From NCBI GenBank assembly GCA_023416175.1, contig JAEZIE010000089.1, positions 1 to 14,810 of the forward strand: a stretch of DNA of 14,810 bases, read 5' to 3'. The notes beneath the pieces were generated by a model. The model was not told the origin of the DNA, did no database searches, and was given only the letters and a program-made list of their open reading frames with translations. This DNA comes from Bacillota bacterium. GTDB lineage: Bacteria > Bacillota > Clostridia > Christensenellales > CAG-138. Shown piece by piece: positions 1 through 6,367 of the stretch (position 1 is the first letter of the stretch; the number at the start of each line of letters is the position of its first letter). The position numbers and the translations under genes are program-made.

Positions 1-763
1 TCTGCCCAAACGTCATAAAGAAGCGGATGCGCCGGATGCCGGGAATATTGAGGGCGAGGCTCTCCAGCTCCTCATGGTGGAGCAGGTACATGTCCTTTTT
101 ACCCACACCTTTGAAATCGTACTCGCGCTTGATTTCCATGGGCTCGGTCTCCACCCAATCGCCGTTTTCCCAATAGCTGCCCTTTGCGGTGACCTCACGA
201 ATGTTGATCTCTGGGTTGAAGTTGGTTGCAAACGGGTAGCCGTGGTCTCCGCCGTTGCAGTCTAAGATATCGATCTCGTGAATTTCGTCAAAATGGTGTT
301 TCAGCGCATATGCTGCAAACACGCTTGTCACGCCCGGGTCAAAACCTGAACCAAGCAGCGCCGTGATGCCGGCATCCCTGAACTTTTCCCGGTACGCCCA
401 CTGCCATTTGTATTCAAACTTCGCCGTATCCTCAGGTTCATAGTTTGCGGTATCCACATAGTGGGTCTTTGTTTTAAGGCACGCATCCATAATAGTAAGG
501 TCCTGATAGGGAAGGGCAAGGTTCAAAACCACGTCCGGCTTTTCCTTTTCAATCAGGGCAACGAGCTCGTCCACGTTGTCCGCATCCACCTGCGCGGTGG
601 TGATTTTGGTTCCACGGCCTTTCAGTTGTTCCGCAATCACATCGCATTTACTCTTGGTGCGGCTTGCGATGACGAGTTCAGAAAATACCTCGGCGTTCTG
701 TACGCATTTGTGTATGGCAACGCCGGCAACGCCGCCGCAGCCGATAATCATTGCTTTTCCCAT
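1..763 (-). CDS. Carboxynorspermidine/carboxyspermidine dehydrogenase (saccharopine dehydrogenase family), C-terminus cut by window
   Basis: The family uses NADPH to condense L-aspartate semialdehyde with a diamine (putrescine or diaminopropane), giving carboxyspermidine or carboxynorspermidine. A decarboxylase (NspC) then removes the carboxyl group. About 254 codons are present; the family is usually near 400 residues. The protein starts MGKAMIIGCGGVAG, a Rossmann dinucleotide-binding loop at residues 8-14. It continues with NLALPYQDLTIMDAC near 80-95, HYVDTANYEPED near 100-112 and GSGFDPGVTSVFAAYA near 137-152, all typical of this branch of the Lys1-like family. The ATG at 763 has an excellent AGGAGG ribosome-binding site. 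The gene lies 23 bases after speB and is clearly in the same operon. The polyamine context favours this function over true saccharopine dehydrogenase. Which diamine it uses (putrescine, agmatine or other) cannot be read from sequence. Confidence 0.88.
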   Translation of the reverse strand, partial: MGKAMIIGCGGVAGVAIHKCVQNAEVFSELVIASRTKSKCDVIAEQLKGRGTKITTAQVDADNVDELVALIEKEKPDVVLNLALPYQDLTIMDACLKTKTHYVDTANYEPEDTAKFEYKWQWAYREKFRDAGITALLGSGFDPGVTSVFAAYALKHHFDEIHEIDILDCNGGDHGYPFATNFNPEINIREVTAKGSYWENGDWVETEPMEIKREYDFKGVGKKDMYLLHHEELESLALNIPGIRRIRFFMTFGQ

Positions 764-786
764 GGTCTTGTCCTCCTGAATATGAT

Positions 787-1650
787 TTAAGATTGTTTGA
801 TGCAAAGGTGCAGCAAGAGTTCCCGCAGCAGTTTGCAGGCGACCGCGGTGGATGCGCCGCTTGCGTCCAGCATGGGGGAAAGCTCTACAAGGTCACAGCC
901 CACGATATTCGCGCGGTCCGCTACCATACCCATTGCGCGTAGCAGCTCCAAAAAGCTGACGCCGCCAGGTTCCGGCGTTCCTGTGCCGGGAAAAACGGAA
1001 GGATCCATCACGTCAAGGTCCACCGAGAAGTACACGGGCTTACCGGACAACGCTTTGAGCGTTTCTTCCAAACCGAAGAAACCAAACTTTTGGGTCGTGA
1101 CGTGTTCTTTACCCCATTGGAATTCTGCCCGCTCGCCGGAACGAATTCCAAACTGGAAGATTCGCCCGTCGCCCGTTAACTCCGCACAGCGCCGCATCAC
1201 GGTGGCGTGGGATAGCTTTGCCCCCAGAAAGTCTTCCCGAAGGTCGGCGTGTGCATCAAAATGAATGATGTGCAGGTCCGAGTATTTACGAATGGCGGCG
1301 CGCACCGCGCCAAGCGTTACAAGATGCTCCCCGCCGACCATCAGCGGCAGTTTACCGTCCGTAAAGAAGGTGTCAGCCGCACGCTCAATTTCTTGTAACG
1401 CAAGCGAGGCTTCACCGATGCACAGCGTCAGATCCCCCGCATCGAATACGGAATAATCTGTGAGATCCGCGTCAAGGTACGGGCTGTAAGTTTCGAGCCC
1501 ATAGGATTCACCCCGCATGGCGCGGCTTGCAAACCGCGTGCCGGGCCGGTTGCTGGTGGTGGAATCAAATGGCGCGCCGTAGATGACAATATTGGCATCC
1601 TCATAGGCCGCGTCACAGCCAAGATATGTTTCAATGTTCGGTTTCCACAT
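787..1650 (-). CDS. speB: Agmatinase / ureohydrolase family protein
   Basis: This manganese ureohydrolase is expected to split agmatine into putrescine and urea in the cytoplasm, following SpeA. It has 287 residues, normal for the family. All binuclear-metal ligands are visible: GGEH (H109), DAHAD (D132, H134, D136) and DLDVMDP (D211, D213), plus the SH motif near 148. The ATG at 1650 is preferred over an upstream TTG at 1671 because an AGGAG sits 10 bases before it. This start lies inside the end of speE (20-base overlap), suggesting translational coupling. The substrate-loop sequence after SH reads ATVMRR rather than the GTPFRR I expect in many agmatinases. An aminopropylagmatine ureohydrolase is therefore an alternative to a plain agmatinase. 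The family call is secure; the exact substrate is inferred from the operon. Confidence 0.9.
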   Translation of the reverse strand: MWKPNIETYLGCDAAYEDANIVIYGAPFDSTTSNRPGTRFASRAMRGESYGLETYSPYLDADLTDYSVFDAGDLTLCIGEASLALQEIERAADTFFTDGKLPLMVGGEHLVTLGAVRAAIRKYSDLHIIHFDAHADLREDFLGAKLSHATVMRRCAELTGDGRIFQFGIRSGERAEFQWGKEHVTTQKFGFFGLEETLKALSGKPVYFSVDLDVMDPSVFPGTGTPEPGGVSFLELLRAMGMVADRANIVGCDLVELSPMLDASGASTAVACKLLRELLLHLCIKQS

Positions 1651-2491
1651 GCTCTGCAAGCTCCTGTACAAAAGTGGGTAGCGCGAAGGACGCGCGGTGC
1701 AAATTGATGTTGTAATATCGGGTCTTCAGGCCCAGCGCCTTCCACGCGGGAGATTGGAGGTTTTTAATGGGGTGCAGCCCTTTTGAGGCAAACCCGAACA
1801 TCCAGTGGCCGGAAGGGTAGGAGGGAATATGCGCCTGGTAGAGCTTGCACACCGGGAATGTAGCGGCAATCCGTTGGTGCGCACGCTGCATGGCCTTTGC
1901 GTCGTCCTCATAAAACGGGCTTTCGTTTTGATTGACCATAATGCCGTCTTCGTGGAGCGCCTTGTAACAATGGCCATAGAACTCCCGCGTGAACAAGCCT
2001 TCTCCGGGGCCGAACGGATCGGTGGAGTCTACCAGGATCAGGTCGTATTCATCTTCCCGGCTCCGTACAAACCTTAGCCCGTCTTGCACGTGGATTTTCA
2101 CGCGCGGGTCTCTTAGGCTGCATGAAATGGAGGGGAGGTGTTGTTCGCAAAGGTCGATCACGCGCCCGTCGATTTCCACAAGGTCGATATGCGTAACACT
2201 GTCATACCTGCAAAGCTCGCGCACAGCGCCGCCGTCTCCGCCGCCGATGACCAGTATGCGCTTAGCCTCTGGGTTCACGCCCATGGGCACATGCACCATC
2301 ATTTCGTGGTAGATGAACTCGTCCTTTTCCGTGCACATCATAAAGCCGTCCAGCGCAAGAAAGCGTCCAAATTCATGGCTTTCAAATATTTCAATAAGCT
2401 GGTAGTCGCTCTGCTCGGAACAGAGCTGTTTGTCCACCTGTATGGAAAGCCCCACGCGGGGCGTATGCATTTCGGTAAATGTTAAGCCCAT
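1631..2491 (-). CDS. speE: Spermidine synthase (aminopropyltransferase)
   Basis: The enzyme transfers the aminopropyl group from decarboxylated S-adenosylmethionine (made by SpeD) to putrescine, giving spermidine and methylthioadenosine. It has 286 residues, the usual size. Visible motifs are the decarboxy-SAM site GGGDGG at 83-88, the acidic VEID ending at D109, QDGL near 136-139, the catalytic DSTDPFGP at 155-162, and the gatekeeping IPSYPSGHW at 222-230. The ATG at 2491 is chosen over longer in-frame starts because GGAAGGAG lies 7 bases upstream and MGLTFTEMH is a normal N-terminus. The start overlaps the 3' end of speA by 10 bases and the stop overlaps the start of speB by 20, so the three are probably coupled in translation. 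Some relatives use agmatine instead of putrescine; sequence alone does not separate these. Confidence 0.93.
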   Translation of the reverse strand: MGLTFTEMHTPRVGLSIQVDKQLCSEQSDYQLIEIFESHEFGRFLALDGFMMCTEKDEFIYHEMMVHVPMGVNPEAKRILVIGGGDGGAVRELCRYDSVTHIDLVEIDGRVIDLCEQHLPSISCSLRDPRVKIHVQDGLRFVRSREDEYDLILVDSTDPFGPGEGLFTREFYGHCYKALHEDGIMVNQNESPFYEDDAKAMQRAHQRIAATFPVCKLYQAHIPSYPSGHWMFGFASKGLHPIKNLQSPAWKALGLKTRYYNINLHRASFALPTFVQELAEHVETEH

Positions 2492-3942
2492 ACCTGGTCT
2501 CCTTCCAGTACGTTGAGCCGTTGAACGGTAAGATCCTCCGGCCCGGTCATGGAACAGCCCTTTTCCTTGGCGTAGCGGATGTAGCCGATAATATCCTGTG
2601 TAATGCGCTCGCCGGGGGCCAGTATGGGGATTCCGGGCGGGTAGCACATGACGAATTCGCTGCAGATATGCCCGCGCGTTTCATCAAGCGGGAGACTTCT
2701 TTTTTTCGCGTAGAACGCCTCCTGCGGGGAAACGACCACCTGCGGGGAGATGTATTCATGCCGCATCAGGTTCGCTTTGTCACGCTTATAGCGCCTGCGG
2801 ATATCCGCCAACGCGCTCACCAGCCGCTCGATGTCCCGTTCCCGGTCACCCACGGAAACATAGGCGAGTATGTTCCCTAAGTCCCCAAACTCTACCTGGA
2901 TATCGTATTCGTCCCGCAGGATGTCATATACTTCAATACCCGCAAGCCCTGCGCCCAATGTATTGACAGAGAGCTTGGTCAAGTCAAAATCAAACACCGT
3001 ATCGCCGTTGATAAGCTCCTTGCCATAAGCGTAATAATCGCCAATTTGGTTGATTTCCTCCCGTGCATAGGAGGTCAACTCCTGCACGCGGGCAAAAATG
3101 TTTTGACCGCGCAGGGCAAGATTTTTGCGGGAGATGTCAAGGCTCACCAGCAGCAGATAGTTGCCGCTTGTGGTCTGCGTGAGGTTGATGACCTGCCGAA
3201 CATAATCGTCGTTTATGTCTGGTCCGGTCAAAAGAAGGCTGCTCTGCGTCAGCGATCCGCCGGATTTGTGCATGCTGACGGCCGCCATATCAGCACCTGC
3301 CGCCATTGCGGCAGGTGGCATGTTTTCACCGAAGGAGAAATGCGTACCGTGCGCTTCATCGGCCAATACCATCATGCCCCGCGCATGGGCAAGCTCTGTG
3401 ATTGCTAAGATATTGGAACAGACGCCATAGTACGTGGGATTATTCAAAAAAACGGCTTTCGCATCCGGATGCGCGTCCATGGCGGCTTTTACGCTTTCAA
3501 GCCGCATACCAAGGGAAATGCCCAGCCGTTCGTCCGTTTCGGGATTGACATAAATGGGGATCGCTCCGCACAAAATCAGCGCGTTGATAACGCTTCGGTG
3601 TACGTTGCGCGGCAAAATCAACTTGTCTCCCCGTTTGCAGACGGTAAGAATCATGCTCTGAACGCTGGAGGTCGTGCCGCCAACCATAAAAAAAGCATGG
3701 GACGCATGAAACGCCTCAGCAGCAAGCGCCTCCGCTTCCGCAATGACTCCTACGGGGTGGCAAAGATTATCGAGCGGCTTCATGCTGTTAACGTCAACAG
3801 ACAGGCAATCCCGCCCCAAAAAAGCCATCAATTCGGGGTTCCCTTTACCGCGCTTGTGGCCGGGTACGTCAAACGGGACCACCCGCATGGCGCGAAATTC
3901 CTCCAAAGCCTCCATCAGCGGGGCACGATTTTGGTTAAGCAA
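2482..3942 (-). CDS. speA: Orn/Lys/Arg decarboxylase family protein, probable biosynthetic arginine decarboxylase
   Basis: This PLP-dependent fold-type-I decarboxylase is expected to turn arginine into agmatine, since an agmatinase follows in the operon. It has 486 residues, the short form without an N-terminal receiver-like domain, like Bacillus SpeA. Visible features are PFDVPGHKRG at 23-32, GGTTSS at 88-93 (phosphate contact), DEAHGTHF at 195-202, and SMHKSGGSLTQSS with Schiff-base K226. The C-terminal PPGIPILAPGERI is also typical. The likely start is a TTG at 3942: a full AAAGGAGGT ribosome-binding site lies exactly 9 bases upstream. The next ATG at 3915 is 36 bases from it and would lose the first nine residues. 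The gap from speD is 42 bases. Lysine or ornithine decarboxylase remains possible, because the family does not separate cleanly by motif. Confidence 0.9.
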   Translation of the reverse strand: MLNQNRAPLMEALEEFRAMRVVPFDVPGHKRGKGNPELMAFLGRDCLSVDVNSMKPLDNLCHPVGVIAEAEALAAEAFHASHAFFMVGGTTSSVQSMILTVCKRGDKLILPRNVHRSVINALILCGAIPIYVNPETDERLGISLGMRLESVKAAMDAHPDAKAVFLNNPTYYGVCSNILAITELAHARGMMVLADEAHGTHFSFGENMPPAAMAAGADMAAVSMHKSGGSLTQSSLLLTGPDINDDYVRQVINLTQTTSGNYLLLVSLDISRKNLALRGQNIFARVQELTSYAREEINQIGDYYAYGKELINGDTVFDFDLTKLSVNTLGAGLAGIEVYDILRDEYDIQVEFGDLGNILAYVSVGDRERDIERLVSALADIRRRYKRDKANLMRHEYISPQVVVSPQEAFYAKKRSLPLDETRGHICSEFVMCYPPGIPILAPGERITQDIIGYIRYAKEKGCSMTGPEDLTVQRLNVLEGDQVWA

Positions 3943-3984
3943 AGCTTATTGACCTCCTTTCTTATTTAATAAACGCTGCCGGGC

Positions 3985-4746
3985 TTATTCATACACATTC
4001 CGGCCGGAATAAATCTCGATCATTTCGCGGCGCAGGTTTTCCATAATGGAAAGGCGCACGCGGGGGGAAAGCTCGTAAATGTCCGTATTGAACAGGTAAT
4101 TCTGCAGGTTCACCTCTTTTAGCATCATCTTGCTGTGGAAGAGGTTGGACTGGTAGACGTTTACGTCGATTACATCGTATTTCAACAGGATGTTGGGGTC
4201 GATGTAGTCCTGTATGGAGGTGATCTTGTGGTCCATGAACACCTTTTTCCCATCCAGGTTTCTTGTAAATCCACGCACGCGGTAATCCATGGTGATGATG
4301 TCCGAATCAAAGCTGCCGATCAAGAAATCGAGGGTCCGCAGCGGCGTGATTTCTCCGCAGGTTGCGACATCGATATCCACGCGGAATGTTGCAATGCTCG
4401 TTTCCGGATGGTATTCGGGGTAGGTGTGTACGGTGATATGGCTTTTATCCAAATGCGCCAGCACGATGTCGCTTGGCAAACAGCGCACGTTTTCCTCAGC
4501 GAGTAGGAACGTTACGCTGGCACCCTGCGGGTCGTAATCCTGCTTGCTGACGTTTAGTACCTGCGCACCGATCATTTCCGAAAGCTTGTGCATGATGCCG
4601 GTAAGCCGTTCGGAGTTGTACTGCTCGTCGATATAGGCGATATAATCCCGCTGCTCCCGCTCCGTCTTTGCATAGCAAACATCGTAGATGTTGAAGCTGA
4701 GGGCCTTGGTCAGGTTGTTAAACCCGTAGAGTTTGAGCTTATCCAT
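3985..4746 (-). CDS. speD: S-adenosylmethionine decarboxylase proenzyme, enterobacterial (long) type
   Basis: The enzyme makes decarboxylated S-adenosylmethionine, the aminopropyl donor for SpeE. It has 253 residues, close to the 264 of the E. coli protein, and is strikingly similar to it from memory (KLKLYGFNNLTKALSF, YAKT, YIAYIDE, QDYDPQGASVT, TMDYRVRGFTR, DVNVYQ). It self-cleaves to form a pyruvoyl group. The processing site is K101-S102 in HLDKSHITVHTYPE, so S102 should become the pyruvoyl residue. The ATG at 4746 has AAGGAG 12 bases upstream and begins MDKLKLYGF. An in-frame GTG at 4824 lacks a ribosome-binding site and would add 26 residues not seen in the family. This is the first gene of the operon, behind a leader of about 420 bases. 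The long SpeD type differs from the short two-chain type of Bacillus. Confidence 0.95.
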   Translation of the reverse strand: MDKLKLYGFNNLTKALSFNIYDVCYAKTEREQRDYIAYIDEQYNSERLTGIMHKLSEMIGAQVLNVSKQDYDPQGASVTFLLAEENVRCLPSDIVLAHLDKSHITVHTYPEYHPETSIATFRVDIDVATCGEITPLRTLDFLIGSFDSDIITMDYRVRGFTRNLDGKKVFMDHKITSIQDYIDPNILLKYDVIDVNVYQSNLFHSKMMLKEVNLQNYLFNTDIYELSPRVRLSIMENLRREMIEIYSGRNVYE

Positions 4747-4774
4747 ATAAAGCCGCTTCTCCTTCTTGTAGTCG

Positions 4775-4891
4775 CGGGCAAACAAAAACGCCCGGTACTT
4801 TTGTGCATAACACTTACAGTACACAGGCGATACAATCTTTCTTCAAAAACTGATATTGCGCAGTTTGCCCCATGACAGACCCATTCTGCGC
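4775..4891 (-). promoter_or_regulatory. Candidate expression platform of the speD leader: competing hairpins
   Basis: Read on the minus strand, GCGCAG (4891-4886) can pair perfectly with CTGCGC (4863-4858). The sequence AAACTG (4866-4861) can instead pair with CAGTTT (4852-4847), which runs into five T's. The two stems share the bases at 4861-4863, so they exclude each other, as an antiterminator and a weak terminator would. Nearer the gene, CGGGC (4794-4790) pairs with GCCCG (4779-4775) around a 10-base loop, ending 9 bases before the speD AAGGAG site. The pairings are seen in the sequence; a regulatory role is inference, and the terminator-like stem is only 6 bp with low GC. Confidence 0.35.
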
Positions 4892-4913
4892 GGTATTAGC
4901 TTTTGGGATGATC

Positions 4914-5152
4914 AGAGTCTATATAGCAAGGAATTACTTTTACTACTCTTATTGATCGTTCACAAGTGTTTGCGCAAGTGATTGCACATGGCTGAACGCT
5001 CAGCCCTAACCCATAAATTCCGAACCCGAATGGCTCGATCAATAAGGCAACAAAGTTGCCAATTTCGGCTTTTGACCCGGCTGTCCGTCTGGCCTTAATC
5101 CACCTTTACGCTGCACGGAGGATGGTCAAAAATTCTTTGCTAAGTAGGCTCT
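4914..5152 (-). ncRNA. Large multi-branched structured RNA in the speD leader (unrecognised class)
   Basis: About 240 bases of the leader fold by hand into a closed architecture. The outer helix pairs 5152-5131 with 4914-4935, with 18 of 22 positions paired. Stacked on it, 5130-5124 pairs perfectly with 5071-5077. That stem encloses a hairpin (5123-5117 with 5104-5098, 6 of 7 paired) and a short GGC/GCC hairpin. Next comes a perfect hairpin at 5060-5046 (GGCAAC, loop TTT, GTTGCC). An 11-bp perfect stem, 5046-5036 with 4958-4948, then encloses three hairpins: 5033-5011, the perfect 5005-4990 (GGCTGA/TCAGCC), and 4988-4982 with 4977-4971 (7 bp with one wobble, loop TCAC). The two perfect elements that meet at base 5046 share that one base. 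I see no consensus of SAM, lysine, T-box, cobalamin, ykkC, 6S, SRP, tmRNA or RNase P RNA. It could be a riboswitch-like leader, a separate small RNA, or a MITE-like insertion. Confidence 0.6.
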
Positions 5153-5173
5153 TATTCCTCTTTCGCAGTGTGA

Positions 5174-5202
5174 ATTATAGCGGATATAAGTAGTTTTTGC
5201 AA
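5174..5202 (-). promoter_or_regulatory. Promoter of the polyamine operon
   Basis: On the minus strand, TTGCAA (5202-5197) is followed after exactly 17 bases by a perfect TATAAT (5179-5174). The start of transcription should be near 5167. That leaves about 420 untranslated bases before speD, and the first structured element begins within about 15 bases of the start. No other equally good promoter lies closer to speD. Confidence 0.8.
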
Positions 5203-5242
5203 CAGTTTTTTATCATATACTTTTTTGCCGAAAAAGGTTACT

Positions 5243-5276
5243 GAAAAATGCGGCGCAAGGCAATCTCTTGCGCCGC
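5243..5276 (-). terminator. Rho-independent terminator of the short-chain dehydrogenase gene
   Basis: A perfect 10-bp inverted repeat (GCGGCGCAAG and CTTGCGCCGC, 5250-5259 and 5267-5276) has a 7-base loop. On the minus strand it is followed by ATTTTTC. It lies 23 bases after the stop codon at 5300 and separates that gene from the polyamine operon promoter. Confidence 0.9.
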
Positions 5277-5299
5277 AAACTGGATTTATTTGCAAGGTA

Positions 5300-6193
5300 T
5301 TATGAGCAAACAAACTTGCCGCCATTTACATGCAGTACTTGTCCGGTTACATAGGCGGAATCGTCCGTCGCAAGATACACATAAGTCGGCCCGAGTTCAA
5401 ACGGCTGCGCCGCACGGCCCAGCGGGGTATCCTGCCCAAAGGAAGCGACATTCTGCTCGTCAAAGCTTGCGGGGATCAGCGGCGTCCAGACAGGGCCGGG
5501 GGCGACGCCGTTCACGCGGATGCCCTGTTTCGCCAGGGAAAGCGCCAATGACCGGGTAAACGTGACGATCGCACCCTTGGTGGAGGAATAGTCAAGTAGC
5601 GTATCATGTCCGGCATAAGCCGTGACCGAGGTAGTGTTGATGATGCTCGCGCCCTTTTTCATATGGGGCAGTGCGGCCTTTGCCATATAAAAATAGCTGA
5701 AGATATTAGTTGCGAACGTTGTTTGCAGCTGTTCAGCCGTAATATCCTCCAGCCGTTGCTGCGGGAACTGTACGGCGGCGTTGTTGACCAGTACGTCAAT
5801 TCGTGAGAACTCCTGCATGGTCTTTGCGATGGCGTCGATTGCCGTCTGCTCCTGCTTAAGATCGCCCGCAATCACAAGGCAGCGTCTTCCCGCCTGCTCT
5901 ACCTGCTTTTTGGTCTCTTCGGCGTCCGCATCGTTGCTCAAATGAACGATCACAATATCAGCGCCCTCTTTTGCAAAGGCAATCGCCGCCGCCTGACCGA
6001 TGCCGCTGTCCCCGCCGGTAATTACAGCGACTTTGTCTTTTAGCTTATTGGAGCCGTCATAGGTCGGGTTATCGGCTGCTGGTTCCGGCGTCATTTGGTT
6101 CTGGTCGCCGGGCTGCTTGTTCTGATGCTGTGGCGGGAAGCCGGATGGCGTCTGAGGGGATTGGTTTTGATAAGTGGATGGTTTGTCCTGCAT
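5300..6193 (-). CDS. Short-chain dehydrogenase/reductase, YhdF/YghA-like (general stress type)
   Basis: This is an NAD(P)-dependent oxidoreductase of the classical SDR family, in the subgroup annotated as glucose or ribitol dehydrogenase-like. It has 297 residues. Residues 1-50 form a Pro/Gln-rich tail with PPQHQNKQPGDQ, a hallmark of the YhdF-type stress proteins. The Rossmann fold follows, with TGGDSGIG at 59-66, NNAA at 137-140, N163, S189, and YSSTK with Y202 and K206 as the catalytic pair. APGPVWTPL near 231-239 and the C-terminal VTGQVLHVNGG are also typical. The ATG at 6193 has GGAGGT 5 bases upstream. It is a single gene with its own terminator, transcribed divergently from the redox/YedF operon. 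The physiological substrate is unknown. Confidence 0.9.
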   Translation of the reverse strand: MQDKPSTYQNQSPQTPSGFPPQHQNKQPGDQNQMTPEPAADNPTYDGSNKLKDKVAVITGGDSGIGQAAAIAFAKEGADIVIVHLSNDADAEETKKQVEQAGRRCLVIAGDLKQEQTAIDAIAKTMQEFSRIDVLVNNAAVQFPQQRLEDITAEQLQTTFATNIFSYFYMAKAALPHMKKGASIINTTSVTAYAGHDTLLDYSSTKGAIVTFTRSLALSLAKQGIRVNGVAPGPVWTPLIPASFDEQNVASFGQDTPLGRAAQPFELGPTYVYLATDDSAYVTGQVLHVNGGKFVCS

Positions 6194-6267
6194 AGTACAC
6201 CTCCGTTTTTTCGTTATGTTCTGCGCGGAAGTTTGCGTTTATGCGGCCCAAAAAGTTCCGGAAAAGC

Positions 6268-6295
6268 GTTTTATCGTTGATTGGATACTTGTCAG
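6268..6295 (-). promoter_or_regulatory. Possible promoter of the short-chain dehydrogenase gene
   Basis: On the minus strand, CTGACA (6295-6290) is followed after 16 bases by TAAAAC (6273-6268), a moderate sigma-A match (5 of 6 and 4 of 6). Its -35 box overlaps the -35 box of the divergent plus-strand promoter. No clear sigma-B type sequence was seen. Confidence 0.35.
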
Positions 6296-6317
6296 ACGCT
6301 CTTGTGTGCGTTATACT
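6289..6317 (+). promoter_or_regulatory. Promoter of the C_GCAxxG - transporter - yedF operon
   Basis: TTGTCA (6289-6294) and TATACT (6312-6317) are separated by exactly 17 bases, each matching 5 of 6 consensus positions. The expected start is near 6324, giving a short leader of about 44 bases before the ATG at 6368. Confidence 0.75.
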
Positions 6318-6367
6318 AGCATAAATATAACGGCTCTTCTATTCTCTTTCATACTGGAGGATTCGGC

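Noticed and set aside
1805..2485. Plus-strand open frames inside the polyamine operon
   Set aside because: They are antisense shadows of well-supported speE codons and have no family resemblance or start signals.
4747..4824. N-terminal extension of SpeD from a GTG at 4824
   Set aside because: There is no ribosome-binding site, the extra residues do not resemble the family, and the ATG at 4746 has AAGGAG and matches known N-termini.
4880..4905. Resemblance of GCTAATACCGCG on the minus strand to a 16S rRNA or T-box segment
   Set aside because: Only about 12 bases match 16S rRNA, with no continuation. The full T-box motif with GGTGG before ACC is missing, and no specifier stem could be placed.
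5010..5033. GGGTTCGGAAT in the leader as a tRNA or tmRNA T-arm
   Set aside because: No acceptor stem, anticodon arm or CCA-type 3' end fits around it. It is explained better as one hairpin within the 11-bp stem.
5046..5060. GGCAAC/GTTGCC hairpin followed by TTATT as an intrinsic terminator
   Set aside because: The stem is only 6 bp, the T-run is interrupted, and the following bases belong to the 11-bp long-range stem.
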